The translations under genes were made by a program, and so were the position numbers. A stretch of DNA of 64,000 nt from Campylobacter sp. RM16704 (GTDB taxonomy: Bacteria > Campylobacterota > Campylobacteria > Campylobacterales > Campylobacteraceae). The stretch lies in assembly GCF_000816245.1 (NCBI RefSeq), contig NZ_CP007769.1, positions 466,464 to 530,463 of the forward strand. Direction: 5' to 3'. Below are positions 31,836 to 39,650 of this stretch, one piece after another (within the stretch, counting starts at the first letter, position 1; each line of letters opens with the position of its first letter). The notes below the pieces were generated by a model. It was not told the DNA's origin and ran no database searches. It saw only the letters and a program-made list of their open reading frames with translations.

Positions 31836-31841
31836 TATAAT
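31836..31841 (+). promoter_or_regulatory. -10 element of the small RNA upstream of purD
   Basis: TATAAT in a T-rich context, 7 bases before the 5' end of the predicted RNA stem at 31848. Spacing fits a sigma70 start at or near 31848. Confidence 0.6.
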
Positions 31842-31847
31842 TAGAGT

Positions 31848-32032
31848 GCCTAGATGGTTTGATATGGTATTAAAGAGGATCCAACACATTTATTGTAGGC
31901 TATGATGTGTGATTTACCGTGTTCTGTGACTTCGTTTGAGTTTGTAAAAGCGAGAAGCTGCAGCCTTTAAAAATCACCTAATGGCAAATTTGACTTTTTA
32001 GGGTCAGACATTTATACTTCGGCCATTTGGGT
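31848..32032 (+). ncRNA. ssrS: Probable 6S RNA
   Basis: A GC-richer, non-coding stretch of about 185 nt between a TATAAT box and purD. The ends pair: CCTAGATGG (31849-31857) with CCATTTGGG (32023-32031). Internal pairings include GATCC with GGGTC and GTGATTT with AAATCAC, giving a long interrupted hairpin with a middle opening. That shape and length fit 6S RNA, which binds RNA polymerase holoenzyme. I recall 6S being reported near purD in Campylobacter. A purD leader element is the main alternative. Confidence 0.6.
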
Positions 32033-32055
32033 TTTGTAAAGCTTTAAGGAAACAA

Positions 32056-33306
32056 ATGAAAATTTTAATTTTAGGAAGCGGTGCGAGAGAATATTCAATT
32101 GCTCTAGCTCTTCAAAATACAAATGAAAATATAGAATTTTATTTTGCTCCAGGCAATGGTGCTACTGCTACAATGGGAACTAATCTTAATATGAAAGATC
32201 CAAAAGTGATTACCGCTTATGCTAAAGCTTCTGAAATAGATCTTTGTATAGTGGGAAGTGAAAATTTTTTAGCAGAGGGTATAGTAGATCTTTTTAAAGA
32301 AAACAATATTGCTATTTTTGGTCCAACTAAGGCTGCTGCTATGCTTGAAGCTTCGAAATCTTACATGAAGAGTTTTTTAAAAAAATACAAAATTAAAACT
32401 GCTAAATTTTTAAATACAACTGATTATGAAAAAGCTAAAAAATTTATTATGAACTTAACTCCCCCTATAGTAATAAAAGCTGATGGATTATGTGCGGGAA
32501 AAGGTGTTATTATAGCACAAACTTATGAGGAAGCACTAGAGGCTACTAAAAATATGCTTAGCGGAGAAAGTTTTGGTGAAGCTGGAAAAATAGTAGTTAT
32601 AGAAGAATATCTTAATGGTTTTGAACTTAGTGTATTTGCAATATGTGATGGTAAAGATTTTATTTTGCTTCCTGCTGCACAAGATCATAAAAGATTGCTA
32701 GATGGTGACAAAGGACCAAATACTGGTGGAATGGGTGCATATGCACCAAGTAATTTAGCTAGTGAAAATTTATTAGAACAAGTAAAAAAAGATATTGTAA
32801 TACCAACTCTTAAAGGTATGCAAAAAGAAGATAGTGAATTTGTTGGCGTGTTATTTATAGGGTTAATGGTAGTAAACGGCAAGCCTTATGTATTGGAGTA
32901 TAATGTCCGATTTGGGGACCCTGAATGTGAAGTTTTAATGCCGTTAATTGAAAATCCATTGGATTTATTTTTGGCTTGTGTGAATAAAAATCTTATTAAT
33001 ACTAAAATAACAATTAAAAACAAATTTGCAGTAGGTGTGGTTTGTGCAAGTAAAAATTACCCTTACAAAGACTCTCCAAAAGCTTTAATAACTATTGATA
33101 ATATTCCACAAAATTCTCATATTTCATATGCTGGTGTAAGTTTGGAAAATAATAAATTATATGCTAGTGGCGGTCGTGTATTGGTTTGTGTTGGTTTGGG
33201 TGATGATATTTATGAGGCGAAAGAAAATGCCTATAAATTATGTGAAAATGTTCACTTTAAGGGAAAACAATATAGAAAAGATATTGCATTTCAGGTTCTT
33301 AAATGA
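32056..33306 (+). CDS. purD: Phosphoribosylamine-glycine ligase
   Basis: Second step of purine synthesis. It has 416 residues. [15 protein letters not shown] is the N-terminal motif, and the ATP-grasp fold has [15 protein letters not shown], then [13 protein letters not shown] and [15 protein letters not shown] as the PurD signature. AAGGAAAC precedes the ATG. It lies 24 bases after the predicted 6S RNA, so read-through from that promoter may contribute. Confidence 0.97.
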   Translation: MKILILGSGAREYSIALALQNTNENIEFYFAPGNGATATMGTNLNMKDPKVITAYAKASEIDLCIVGSENFLAEGIVDLFKENNIAIFGPTKAAAMLEASKSYMKSFLKKYKIKTAKFLNTTDYEKAKKFIMNLTPPIVIKADGLCAGKGVIIAQTYEEALEATKNMLSGESFGEAGKIVVIEEYLNGFELSVFAICDGKDFILLPAAQDHKRLLDGDKGPNTGGMGAYAPSNLASENLLEQVKKDIVIPTLKGMQKEDSEFVGVLFIGLMVVNGKPYVLEYNVRFGDPECEVLMPLIENPLDLFLACVNKNLINTKITIKNKFAVGVVCASKNYPYKDSPKALITIDNIPQNSHISYAGVSLENNKLYASGGRVLVCVGLGDDIYEAKENAYKLCENVHFKGKQYRKDIAFQVLK

Positions 33307-33758
33307 GCAATCAAGAACTATTTGATAAATTAGAAAAAGAAGAAATTAAGTTAGCAAGTTTTAGAAAAAGACTTCTAGCTTATATTATTGATAGTTTTAT
33401 AATACTATGTATTGTAAGTATTATTTTATTTGATAAATTTAATTCTATGCAAACTTATGATGAGATTCACAATCTTTTGGTACGCTTTGCTGGCGGAATT
33501 TTAATTTTGCAATTTAGCTATCATTTAATATTTACCTATTTATATGGTGCCACATTAGGAAAAATAGTTTTTAAGATTATGGTCGTTGATCAAAATATTT
33601 TAGACAAACCAAATTTTATACAAAGCTCTTTAAGAGCTGGTGTAAGACAAATTAGTGATATGTTTTATGGCTTAGGTTTTGCTTGGGCTTTAAGTAATGT
33701 AGTTTTAAAAACATGGCACGATTATGCTGCTAAGACGGTGGTGATAGATCTTGCGTAA
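33303..33758 (+). CDS. RDD-family membrane protein
   Basis: 151 residues with three membrane helices. The family motif appears as [15 protein letters not shown] near 18-32, and the third helix ends near [11 protein letters not shown], also typical. Function is unknown; some RDD proteins are ion exchangers. It overlaps purD by 4 bases and lptD by 8. Confidence 0.85.
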   Translation: MSNQELFDKLEKEEIKLASFRKRLLAYIIDSFIILCIVSIILFDKFNSMQTYDEIHNLLVRFAGGILILQFSYHLIFTYLYGATLGKIVFKIMVVDQNILDKPNFIQSSLRAGVRQISDMFYGLGFAWALSNVVLKTWHDYAAKTVVIDLA

Positions 33759-35784
33759 AATATTTTTATCTTTAGCTTGTGTTGGAAGTTTATATGCTTC
33801 AAAAGTTGATATTTATGCTTTGGATGTGGTTAAAAATCAAGATATAATAAATGCTAAAAATAATGTAGTCGTTGTTTCTAATTTGTACTTAATCACAGCA
33901 GATGAAGCTAAATTTAACGAAACAACTAAAGATTTAGAACTTTTTGGTGATGTGAATATTTTAAGAGGACAAAAAGAGAGAGTCCAATCTTCATATGCTA
34001 AAATTAATCTTAAAGATAATTCTACTAATTTTAAAAATTTATTTTTTTCAAATAATGATCTTGAAGTATGGATGCAATGCCATCAAGCTGATTTAAATGA
34101 TAAATTTATTATTACAGAAAATTCTGTTGTTTCAAGTTGTAATGTGGAAAATCCTGATTGGGAAATCCGTTTTAATAAAGGAAAATTAAATAAAGAAAAC
34201 AATTTTTTACATCTTTATAATGCAAAATTGTATGTGAAAAATACTCCAGTAATGTACTTGCCTTATTTTGGTTTTAGCGTAGATACTAAAAGAAAAAGTG
34301 GTTTATTAATACCTCAAGTGGTGTTAAAACAAAGCGAAGGTTTATATTATAATCAACCAATTTATTATGTGATTAATGATAGTGTAGATATACAATTTGA
34401 ACCTCAAATTAGAACCAAAAGAGGCTATGGTTTGTATTCTACCTTGAGATTTATCGATACTCCAAATTCTCAAGGTGAAATTAGTGGTGGTATTTTTGGA
34501 GAAAAAACAAGCTATCAGAAAGAAGAAAATTTAAAAAACAAAGAACATTATGGCATTGAGATAAAATACTCAAGTGAAGCTCTTTTAAAAAGTCTTTTAA
34601 GTGATGAATTTCAAGAGGGATTGTGGGTTGATATTACTTACTTAAATGATGTAGATTATATGAATTTAAGTTCAAGAGCTAGTACAGAAGCTTCGCTAGT
34701 AACCTCAAAAATTAATTATTTTTTATCAGATGATGATAACTATTATGGGGTTTATGCAAAATATTATATAGACACATCTAAAATTAGCAATAAAGATACC
34801 ATGCAAGAGTATCCTTCTTTTCAATATCATAGATATTTAAATAGTTTTTTTGATAATTATATACAATATAGTTTAGATGCTACATTTCATAGATATTATA
34901 GACATACAGGAATTTATGCTAAAACTTTAGATTTTAACTTGCCTTTAATATACCATACTAGTTTTTTAGATGATTTTTTAAATTTTACATTTACAGAAAG
35001 AATATATGCAAATTTTGTAGATTATTCTAATACTAATATAAAAAATCAAGAACATTTATTTAGAAATTCGCATAATTTTTCTTTATATACAGATCTTTCT
35101 AAACCTTATAAAAATTTTTATCATACTATTTATTTAGGGGCAAATTATTTTTTACCAGGAGCTAAATCAGGAAAAATAACTGAAAATTTTGTTAGTATTG
35201 AGAATGAGCCTGAGCAGTTTAATTTCTCAATATTTCAGTATTTTTATAGTGCCTTGGGTAAGAAAAAACTATACCATAATCTAAAGGCAAAATATTTTGT
35301 TGATGATGAAAAATTTGGTGGCTTTGATAATACTATAGAATATTTTTACAATGATTATATTAGCTTTAGAAATGAAGCTGAATACTCTGGTATTGATTAT
35401 CGTTTTGACAAGATTTTTAGCGAAGTATTATTTGGTTATGGTGAATGGAATTTTAGTTTAAATCATGCATATAGAATATACGAAAACGAAAAATATAACT
35501 TTTTAGGAACTAAAGCTCAATATGATATAAATGCTAATTATCAAATTTTTGGTGGTTTGTGGTTTGATCTTGGTAAAGATCCGCAAAAATGGGAAGTAGG
35601 TTATACTTATCAAAGAAAATGCTGGAATTATTCTTTAATGTATAGAAAAGATGTTTCACCTAAATTAACAAGTGGTGGTATTAGTGCTAAAGACCAAAGT
35701 GGAGTATATTTTATTTTTAATTTTTATCCCTTAGGTGGCGTTGCTTATGATTTTTCATTAGAAGAAAGTGAAAAGGCTATATGA
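33751..35784 (+). CDS. lptD: LPS-assembly outer-membrane protein LptD
   Basis: Inserts lipooligosaccharide into the outer leaflet. It has 677 residues with a TTG start at 33751 that overlaps the RDD gene. The signal peptide is about 1-17 (LACVGSLYAS). An LptA/OstA-like jellyroll (about 20-110) is followed by a large beta-barrel, with aromatic strands to the C-terminus. Two cysteines (about 109 and 130) could form a periplasmic disulfide. The LptM-like lipoprotein at 26603 may be functionally linked. Confidence 0.9.
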   Translation: MRKIFLSLACVGSLYASKVDIYALDVVKNQDIINAKNNVVVVSNLYLITADEAKFNETTKDLELFGDVNILRGQKERVQSSYAKINLKDNSTNFKNLFFSNNDLEVWMQCHQADLNDKFIITENSVVSSCNVENPDWEIRFNKGKLNKENNFLHLYNAKLYVKNTPVMYLPYFGFSVDTKRKSGLLIPQVVLKQSEGLYYNQPIYYVINDSVDIQFEPQIRTKRGYGLYSTLRFIDTPNSQGEISGGIFGEKTSYQKEENLKNKEHYGIEIKYSSEALLKSLLSDEFQEGLWVDITYLNDVDYMNLSSRASTEASLVTSKINYFLSDDDNYYGVYAKYYIDTSKISNKDTMQEYPSFQYHRYLNSFFDNYIQYSLDATFHRYYRHTGIYAKTLDFNLPLIYHTSFLDDFLNFTFTERIYANFVDYSNTNIKNQEHLFRNSHNFSLYTDLSKPYKNFYHTIYLGANYFLPGAKSGKITENFVSIENEPEQFNFSIFQYFYSALGKKKLYHNLKAKYFVDDEKFGGFDNTIEYFYNDYISFRNEAEYSGIDYRFDKIFSEVLFGYGEWNFSLNHAYRIYENEKYNFLGTKAQYDINANYQIFGGLWFDLGKDPQKWEVGYTYQRKCWNYSLMYRKDVSPKLTSGGISAKDQSGVYFIFNFYPLGGVAYDFSLEESEKAI

Positions 35785-36443
35785 TGATATATTTTGAAGA
35801 TGAAAAAGATGCACTTGAAAGATTATGTGAACAATTACCAATTAATAGATTAAAAGATTATATTATCATTACTCCATCATTAAAATCAATTGTTTTTGTA
35901 GATATGTTTGCTAAAAAAATAGAAATCCCTTATAATTTTTTATTTACTGAGCAAATTAAAGCTCCAAATAACGAAGAGTGTCAAATTGCTATGATTAGCG
36001 AAACTAAGGAATTGGTTTATAATGAAGCTTTAGTTAAAGCTTTTGATATAAGTTTGGATTATATTTATGGTGAAGCTAATAGAACATATGAAGAAAAAAT
36101 TTTAAAAAATGTTTATCGTTATAGAAAAGGTAATCTTTTAAAAGATTTAAAAGGAAAAAATGTTTTAATATTACACGAGGGATGTGAGAGTGGAATTACG
36201 GCTTCTTCTTGTATTGAAAGCTTATTAAAAGAAGAAGTTAATAGTATTATATATGCTACAGCTTTGATGCCTAGTGATGTATATGATTATATCAGCTCTT
36301 TTGTAGATGAGATTTATTGTGCTCAAAAAATTGATCATTTTGTAGATATTGAATTTTATTTTAAAAATAAAACTACTCTACAAACTCATGAAATTTTAGA
36401 AATTTTAGAGGAGAGTCAATACTATTTACCTTTAAAGAAATAA
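35781..36443 (+). CDS. Phosphoribosyltransferase-like protein
   Basis: 220 residues. NVLILHEGCESGITASSC occupies the position of the PRPP loop (VDDGIATGAT in relatives), but the first acidic residues are changed to HEG. The C-terminal end resembles COG1926-type PRTase-like proteins. The reaction is unknown. It overlaps lptD by 4 bases. Its stop codon is inside the first of two long hairpins before pnp. Confidence 0.65.
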   Translation: MMIYFEDEKDALERLCEQLPINRLKDYIIITPSLKSIVFVDMFAKKIEIPYNFLFTEQIKAPNNEECQIAMISETKELVYNEALVKAFDISLDYIYGEANRTYEEKILKNVYRYRKGNLLKDLKGKNVLILHEGCESGITASSCIESLLKEEVNSIIYATALMPSDVYDYISSFVDEIYCAQKIDHFVDIEFYFKNKTTLQTHEILEILEESQYYLPLKK

Positions 36444-36554
36444 ATTTACATCTAAGCAATAAAGTTGCTTAGATGTAAATTTATAGACAAATAAAACAGG
36501 CTTTTTAAGTTTTAAGTATTAAGATTTAAAAAGCTTATTTGGTTTTGTCTATAA
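36441..36554 (+). promoter_or_regulatory. Double long hairpin leader upstream of pnp
   Basis: First hairpin: a perfect 19-bp stem (36441-36459 with 36465-36483) and 5-base loop TAAAG. Second hairpin: TTATAGACAAA (36481-36491) pairs with 36544-36554, and GCTTTTTAA (36500-36508) with 36526-36534. No T tract follows the first, so it is a poor terminator. In E. coli the pnp leader has an RNase III stem used for PNPase autoregulation; the layout here suggests the same. Confidence 0.65.
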
Positions 36555-36575
36555 ACAAAATACAAGGAAATGATT

Positions 36576-38687
36576 ATGCGACATGAAATAAATATTAACA
36601 ACCATTTAGAAATATTTGACACAGATAAGGTTGCTAAACAAGCAGCTGGTGCGGTTTTAATGCAGGAAAAAAATGCTGTTGTTTTAGCTACTGTGGCTAG
36701 AGAAGAAAAAATGGTAGAGGAAGATTTTTTACCACTTACGGTTCAATACATTGAAAAAGCTTATGCTGCAGGTAAGATTCCAGGAGGCTATGTTAAAAGA
36801 GAAACTAAACCTGGTGATAATGAAACTTTAAGTGCTAGAATCATAGATAGAAGTCTAAGACCGCTTTTTCCAAAAGGTTATGCCTATCCTACACAAATTG
36901 TAGTTATGGTGCTTTCAGCAGATCCTGAAGTGGATTTACAGGTAATGAGTTTAAATGCAGCAAGTGTTGCTTTATATTTGAGTGATATTCCTATTAAAGC
37001 ACCAGTTTGTGGTGTGAGAATAGGGCGTATTAATAATGAGTTTATTTTAAATCCTAGTAATAGTGAATTAAAAAATAGCTCACTAGATCTTTATGTAGCA
37101 GGTGTTAAAGACGAGCTTTTGATGATAGAAATGAGAGCTTTGGTCAATAAACAAAATAACATCCATCATATAAATGAATTAAGCGAAGATGATACTTTAA
37201 AGGCTTTGGAATTTGCAAGTAATGCGATATTAAGAGGTTCAAATGAATACGAAAAAGCATTTGCAGCTTATAGAAAAAATTCTAATCTTGAATTTAAAAC
37301 AGAGTCAGATAATGCTGAAATAATTGAATATATAAAAAATTCTTATATGACAAAACTTAAAATTGCTATAAATCAAATGGCAAAAAGCGAAAGAGCTAGT
37401 GAAATTTTACAAATTGCGAAAGAAATAGAAAAAGAAGCCATATCTAGTCAAAAAGAATGGTGTTTTGAAGATATAGAAAAAGCTTTACATATATGCAAAA
37501 GAGAACTTGTTAGAAGTCAAATTATCAATGAGTTAAAAAGAGCTGATGGTAGAGGCTTAAAAGATGTTAGAAAAATAGATATTGAAACGAATATTTTACC
37601 AAATGCTCATGGTTCTTGTCTTTTTACAAGAGGACAAACTCAAGCTCTAGTTGTTGCTACTTTAGGCAATGATGGTGATGCACAAATGTCAGATTTGCTA
37701 ACAGAAAAAAATCCAGTATGTGAAAAATTTATGGTTAATTATAATTTTCCAGGTTTTTCAGTAGGAGAGGCTAGCCCTATAAAAGCTCCAGGTAGAAGAG
37801 AGTTAGGTCATGGAAATTTAGCAAAAAGAGCATTGCATCCTAGTGTAGATAGCGAGTATGCACACACTATACGCTTGGTTTCTGAAATTTTAGAGAGTAA
37901 TGGCTCAAGTTCTATGGCTACGGTTTGTGGTGGTGCTTTAGCCTTAAGGGCAGCTGGTGTTCCTAGTGAAAAATTAATAGCAGGTGTTGCAATGGGTCTT
38001 GTTTTTGAGAATGATAAATATGCTATATTAACTGATATTATGGGACTTGAAGACCATGATGGGGATATGGATTTTAAAGTTGCTGGAAGTTTGGAAGGAA
38101 TTACTGCTTTACAAATGGATATTAAACTTGGTGGTTTAGAACAGCATATTTTAAAAGAAGCTTTATATCAAGCTAAGGAAGCAAGAGAATATATTTTAAA
38201 TTTAATGGAAGAAGCTAATAGCAAAATCATAGTAAATGAATCAATTTTACCAAAAGTTGAAATATTTAATATTGACGCTAATAAAATTCCTGATATTATA
38301 GGACAAGGTGGCAAAACTATAAAAGAAATAATTGAGAAATTTGAAGTTAATATAGATTTAGATAGAGATAAAGGTGAAGTAAAAATTGCTGGTTTAAATT
38401 ATGATTTAATTAATCAAAGCAAAGAATATATATTAAATTTAATACAGTCAAAATCTTCAAATAAAAAGCGCGAAAAAAAAGAAATGCCTAAATTTGAAAT
38501 AGGAGAAGAATTTGTAGGAAAAGTTCAAAAAGTGGTGGATTTTGGAGTATTTGTTGAGCTAAAAGAAGGTGTAGATGGTTTATTGCATAATTCTAAGATA
38601 AAAGAAAAATTAGAATTAGGTAACGAAGTAAAAGTTAAAGTTTTTGAAATAAAAAATGGAAAAGTTTCTTTAGATTTAGCAGAGTAA
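36576..38687 (+). CDS. pnp: Polynucleotide phosphorylase
   Basis: 3'-5' exoribonuclease of the RNA-degradation machinery. I start it at ATG 36576, because AAGGA at 36564-36568 gives 7-base spacing; ATG 36570 is too close. It has 703 residues. Two RNase PH domains flank a helical domain (IPGGYVKRE in the first, [19 protein letters not shown] in the second). A KH domain ([16 protein letters not shown]) and S1 domain ([15 protein letters not shown]) end the protein. Confidence 0.97.
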   Translation: MRHEININNHLEIFDTDKVAKQAAGAVLMQEKNAVVLATVAREEKMVEEDFLPLTVQYIEKAYAAGKIPGGYVKRETKPGDNETLSARIIDRSLRPLFPKGYAYPTQIVVMVLSADPEVDLQVMSLNAASVALYLSDIPIKAPVCGVRIGRINNEFILNPSNSELKNSSLDLYVAGVKDELLMIEMRALVNKQNNIHHINELSEDDTLKALEFASNAILRGSNEYEKAFAAYRKNSNLEFKTESDNAEIIEYIKNSYMTKLKIAINQMAKSERASEILQIAKEIEKEAISSQKEWCFEDIEKALHICKRELVRSQIINELKRADGRGLKDVRKIDIETNILPNAHGSCLFTRGQTQALVVATLGNDGDAQMSDLLTEKNPVCEKFMVNYNFPGFSVGEASPIKAPGRRELGHGNLAKRALHPSVDSEYAHTIRLVSEILESNGSSSMATVCGGALALRAAGVPSEKLIAGVAMGLVFENDKYAILTDIMGLEDHDGDMDFKVAGSLEGITALQMDIKLGGLEQHILKEALYQAKEAREYILNLMEEANSKIIVNESILPKVEIFNIDANKIPDIIGQGGKTIKEIIEKFEVNIDLDRDKGEVKIAGLNYDLINQSKEYILNLIQSKSSNKKREKKEMPKFEIGEEFVGKVQKVVDFGVFVELKEGVDGLLHNSKIKEKLELGNEVKVKVFEIKNGKVSLDLAE

Positions 38688-38717
38688 ATAGGCATATTAA
38701 AAATATGCCTATTTTTA
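38686..38717 (+). terminator. Intrinsic terminator of pnp
   Basis: AAATAGGCATATT (38686-38698) pairs perfectly with AATATGCCTATTT (38702-38714) around a 3-base loop, followed by T residues. It begins within the pnp stop codon. Confidence 0.88.
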
Positions 38718-38771
38718 GCTTTATACCTTGACAAAAACATATTCTTTTGGCATAATTTCATTTTTTTGGTT

Positions 38772-38847
38772 GTCTCGTTAGCTCAGCCGGTAGAGCATCT
38801 CCCTTTTAAGGAGGGGGCCGTTGGTTCGAATCCAACACGGGACACCA
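38772..38847 (+). tRNA. tRNA-Lys (TTT), copy 1
   Basis: Complete cloverleaf. The acceptor GTCTCGT pairs with ACGGGAC, the discriminator is A, and CCA is encoded. The anticodon loop in CTCCCTTTTAAGGAG gives TTT. First gene of the tandem tRNA array. Confidence 0.95.
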
Positions 38848-38861
38848 CTAAATCTTTTTTT

Positions 38862-38937
38862 GGTCGCTTAGCTCAGTTGGTAGAGCGCCACCCTTACAAG
38901 GTGGATGTCATAAGTTCGAGTCTTATAGTGACCACCA
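38862..38937 (+). tRNA. tRNA-Val (TAC), copy 1
   Basis: The acceptor GGTCGCT pairs with AGTGACC, discriminator A, CCA encoded. The anticodon stem CCACC/GGTGG encloses CTTACAA, anticodon TAC. Confidence 0.95.
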
Positions 38938-38959
38938 TTCTTTTATTTATTTTTTAGGT

Positions 38960-39036
38960 GCGGCGGTAGTTCAGCTGGTTAGAATATCGGCCTGTCACGC
39001 CGGAGGTCGCGGGTTCGAGCCCCGTCCGCCGCGCCA
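38960..39036 (+). tRNA. tRNA-Asp (GTC), copy 1
   Basis: The acceptor GCGGCGG pairs with CCGCCGC, discriminator G, CCA encoded. The loop CTGTCAC gives anticodon GTC. It is much more GC-rich than the surrounding DNA, as expected for a tRNA. Confidence 0.95.
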
Positions 39037-39038
39037 TT

Positions 39039-39114
39039 GTCTCGTTAGCTCAGCCGGTAGAGCATCTCCCTTTTAAGGAGGGGGCCGTTGGTTCGAATCC
39101 AACACGGGACACCA
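39039..39114 (+). tRNA. tRNA-Lys (TTT), copy 2
   Basis: Identical to the copy at 38772 by reading; second unit of the 267-bp array. It starts 2 bases after the Asp CCA. Confidence 0.95.
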
Positions 39115-39128
39115 CTAAATCTTTTTTT

Positions 39129-39204
39129 GGTCGCTTAGCTCAGTTGGTAGAGCGCCACCCTTACAAGGTGGATGTCATAAGTTCGAGTCTTATAGTGACC
39201 ACCA
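39129..39204 (+). tRNA. tRNA-Val (TAC), copy 2
   Basis: Identical to the copy at 38862 by reading; anticodon TAC, CCA encoded. Confidence 0.95.
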
Positions 39205-39226
39205 TTCTTTTATTTATTTTTTAGGT

Positions 39227-39303
39227 GCGGCGGTAGTTCAGCTGGTTAGAATATCGGCCTGTCACGCCGGAGGTCGCGGGTTCGAGCCCCGTCCGCCGCG
39301 CCA
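39227..39303 (+). tRNA. tRNA-Asp (GTC), copy 2
   Basis: Identical to the copy at 38960 by reading; anticodon GTC, CCA encoded. Confidence 0.95.
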
Positions 39304-39305
39304 TT

Positions 39306-39381
39306 GTCTCGTTAGCTCAGCCGGTAGAGCATCTCCCTTTTAAGGAGGGGGCCGTTGGTTCGAATCCAACACGGGACACCA
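39306..39381 (+). tRNA. tRNA-Lys (TTT), copy 3
   Basis: Third identical Lys copy; the array stops here and is followed by the Glu-like tRNA rather than Val. Confidence 0.95.
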
Positions 39382-39387
39382 CTAATT

Positions 39388-39463
39388 GACCCTTTCGTCT
39401 AGTGGCTCAGGACATCACTCTCTCTGTGTGGTAACAGAGGTTCAAATCCTCTAGGGGTCGCCA
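39388..39463 (+). tRNA. Glu-like tRNA with altered anticodon arm (apparent CTC)
   Basis: Acceptor (GACCCTT/AGGGGTC), D arm, T arm (AGAGG TTCAAAT CCTCT), discriminator G and CCA all match a normal tRNA-Glu. The anticodon arm reads TCACT CTCTCTG TGTGG. That puts CTC at 34-36, T at 37, and a T31/T39 mismatch at the base of the loop. A usual Glu arm would be TCACC CTTTCAC GGTGG with anticodon TTC. It is either a minor GAG-reading isoacceptor or a damaged copy. Another Glu tRNA must exist elsewhere to read GAA. Confidence 0.75.
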
Positions 39464-39595
39464 AATATATTAGTATTGTTTCTAATTTATTTTTATAGTT
39501 GTTTATCTCTAAGCTTAAATTTATAAACATAATATTAACATTTCCTAATATAAACTATTAATTAGTTATTATTATTAATACTATTAATAATTTTA

Positions 39596-39601
39596 TATAA
39601 T
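39596..39601 (+). promoter_or_regulatory. Probable -10 element for the surface-protein locus
   Basis: TATAAT about 50 bases before the ATG at 39651, in AT-only flanks without an obvious -35. A good ribosome site (GAAAGGAC, near 39637) follows. The 187 bases between the Glu-like tRNA and the ATG show no other feature. Confidence 0.45.
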
Positions 39602-39650
39602 TACAAACATAAACACACAACAATAAATATTTTTTGAAAGGACTTTTTCA

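Larger units (their letters stand above)
38772..39381 (+). repeat. 267-bp tandem repeat of the tRNA Lys-Val-Asp block
   Basis: The unit Lys-Val-Asp with its spacers repeats at a 267-base period (Lys starts at 38772, 39039 and 39306). The array is two full units plus one extra Lys. By eye the copies are identical, spacers included, which points to recent unequal crossing over or concerted evolution. Confidence 0.95.

Noticed and set aside
36441-36483. Ordinary intrinsic terminator after the PRTase-like gene
   Set aside because: No T run follows the stem, and a second long hairpin leads directly to pnp, so a leader structure is more likely, though not proven.
38766-38957. ORF covering the tRNA array start
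   Set aside because: It translates tRNA-Lys and tRNA-Val genes.
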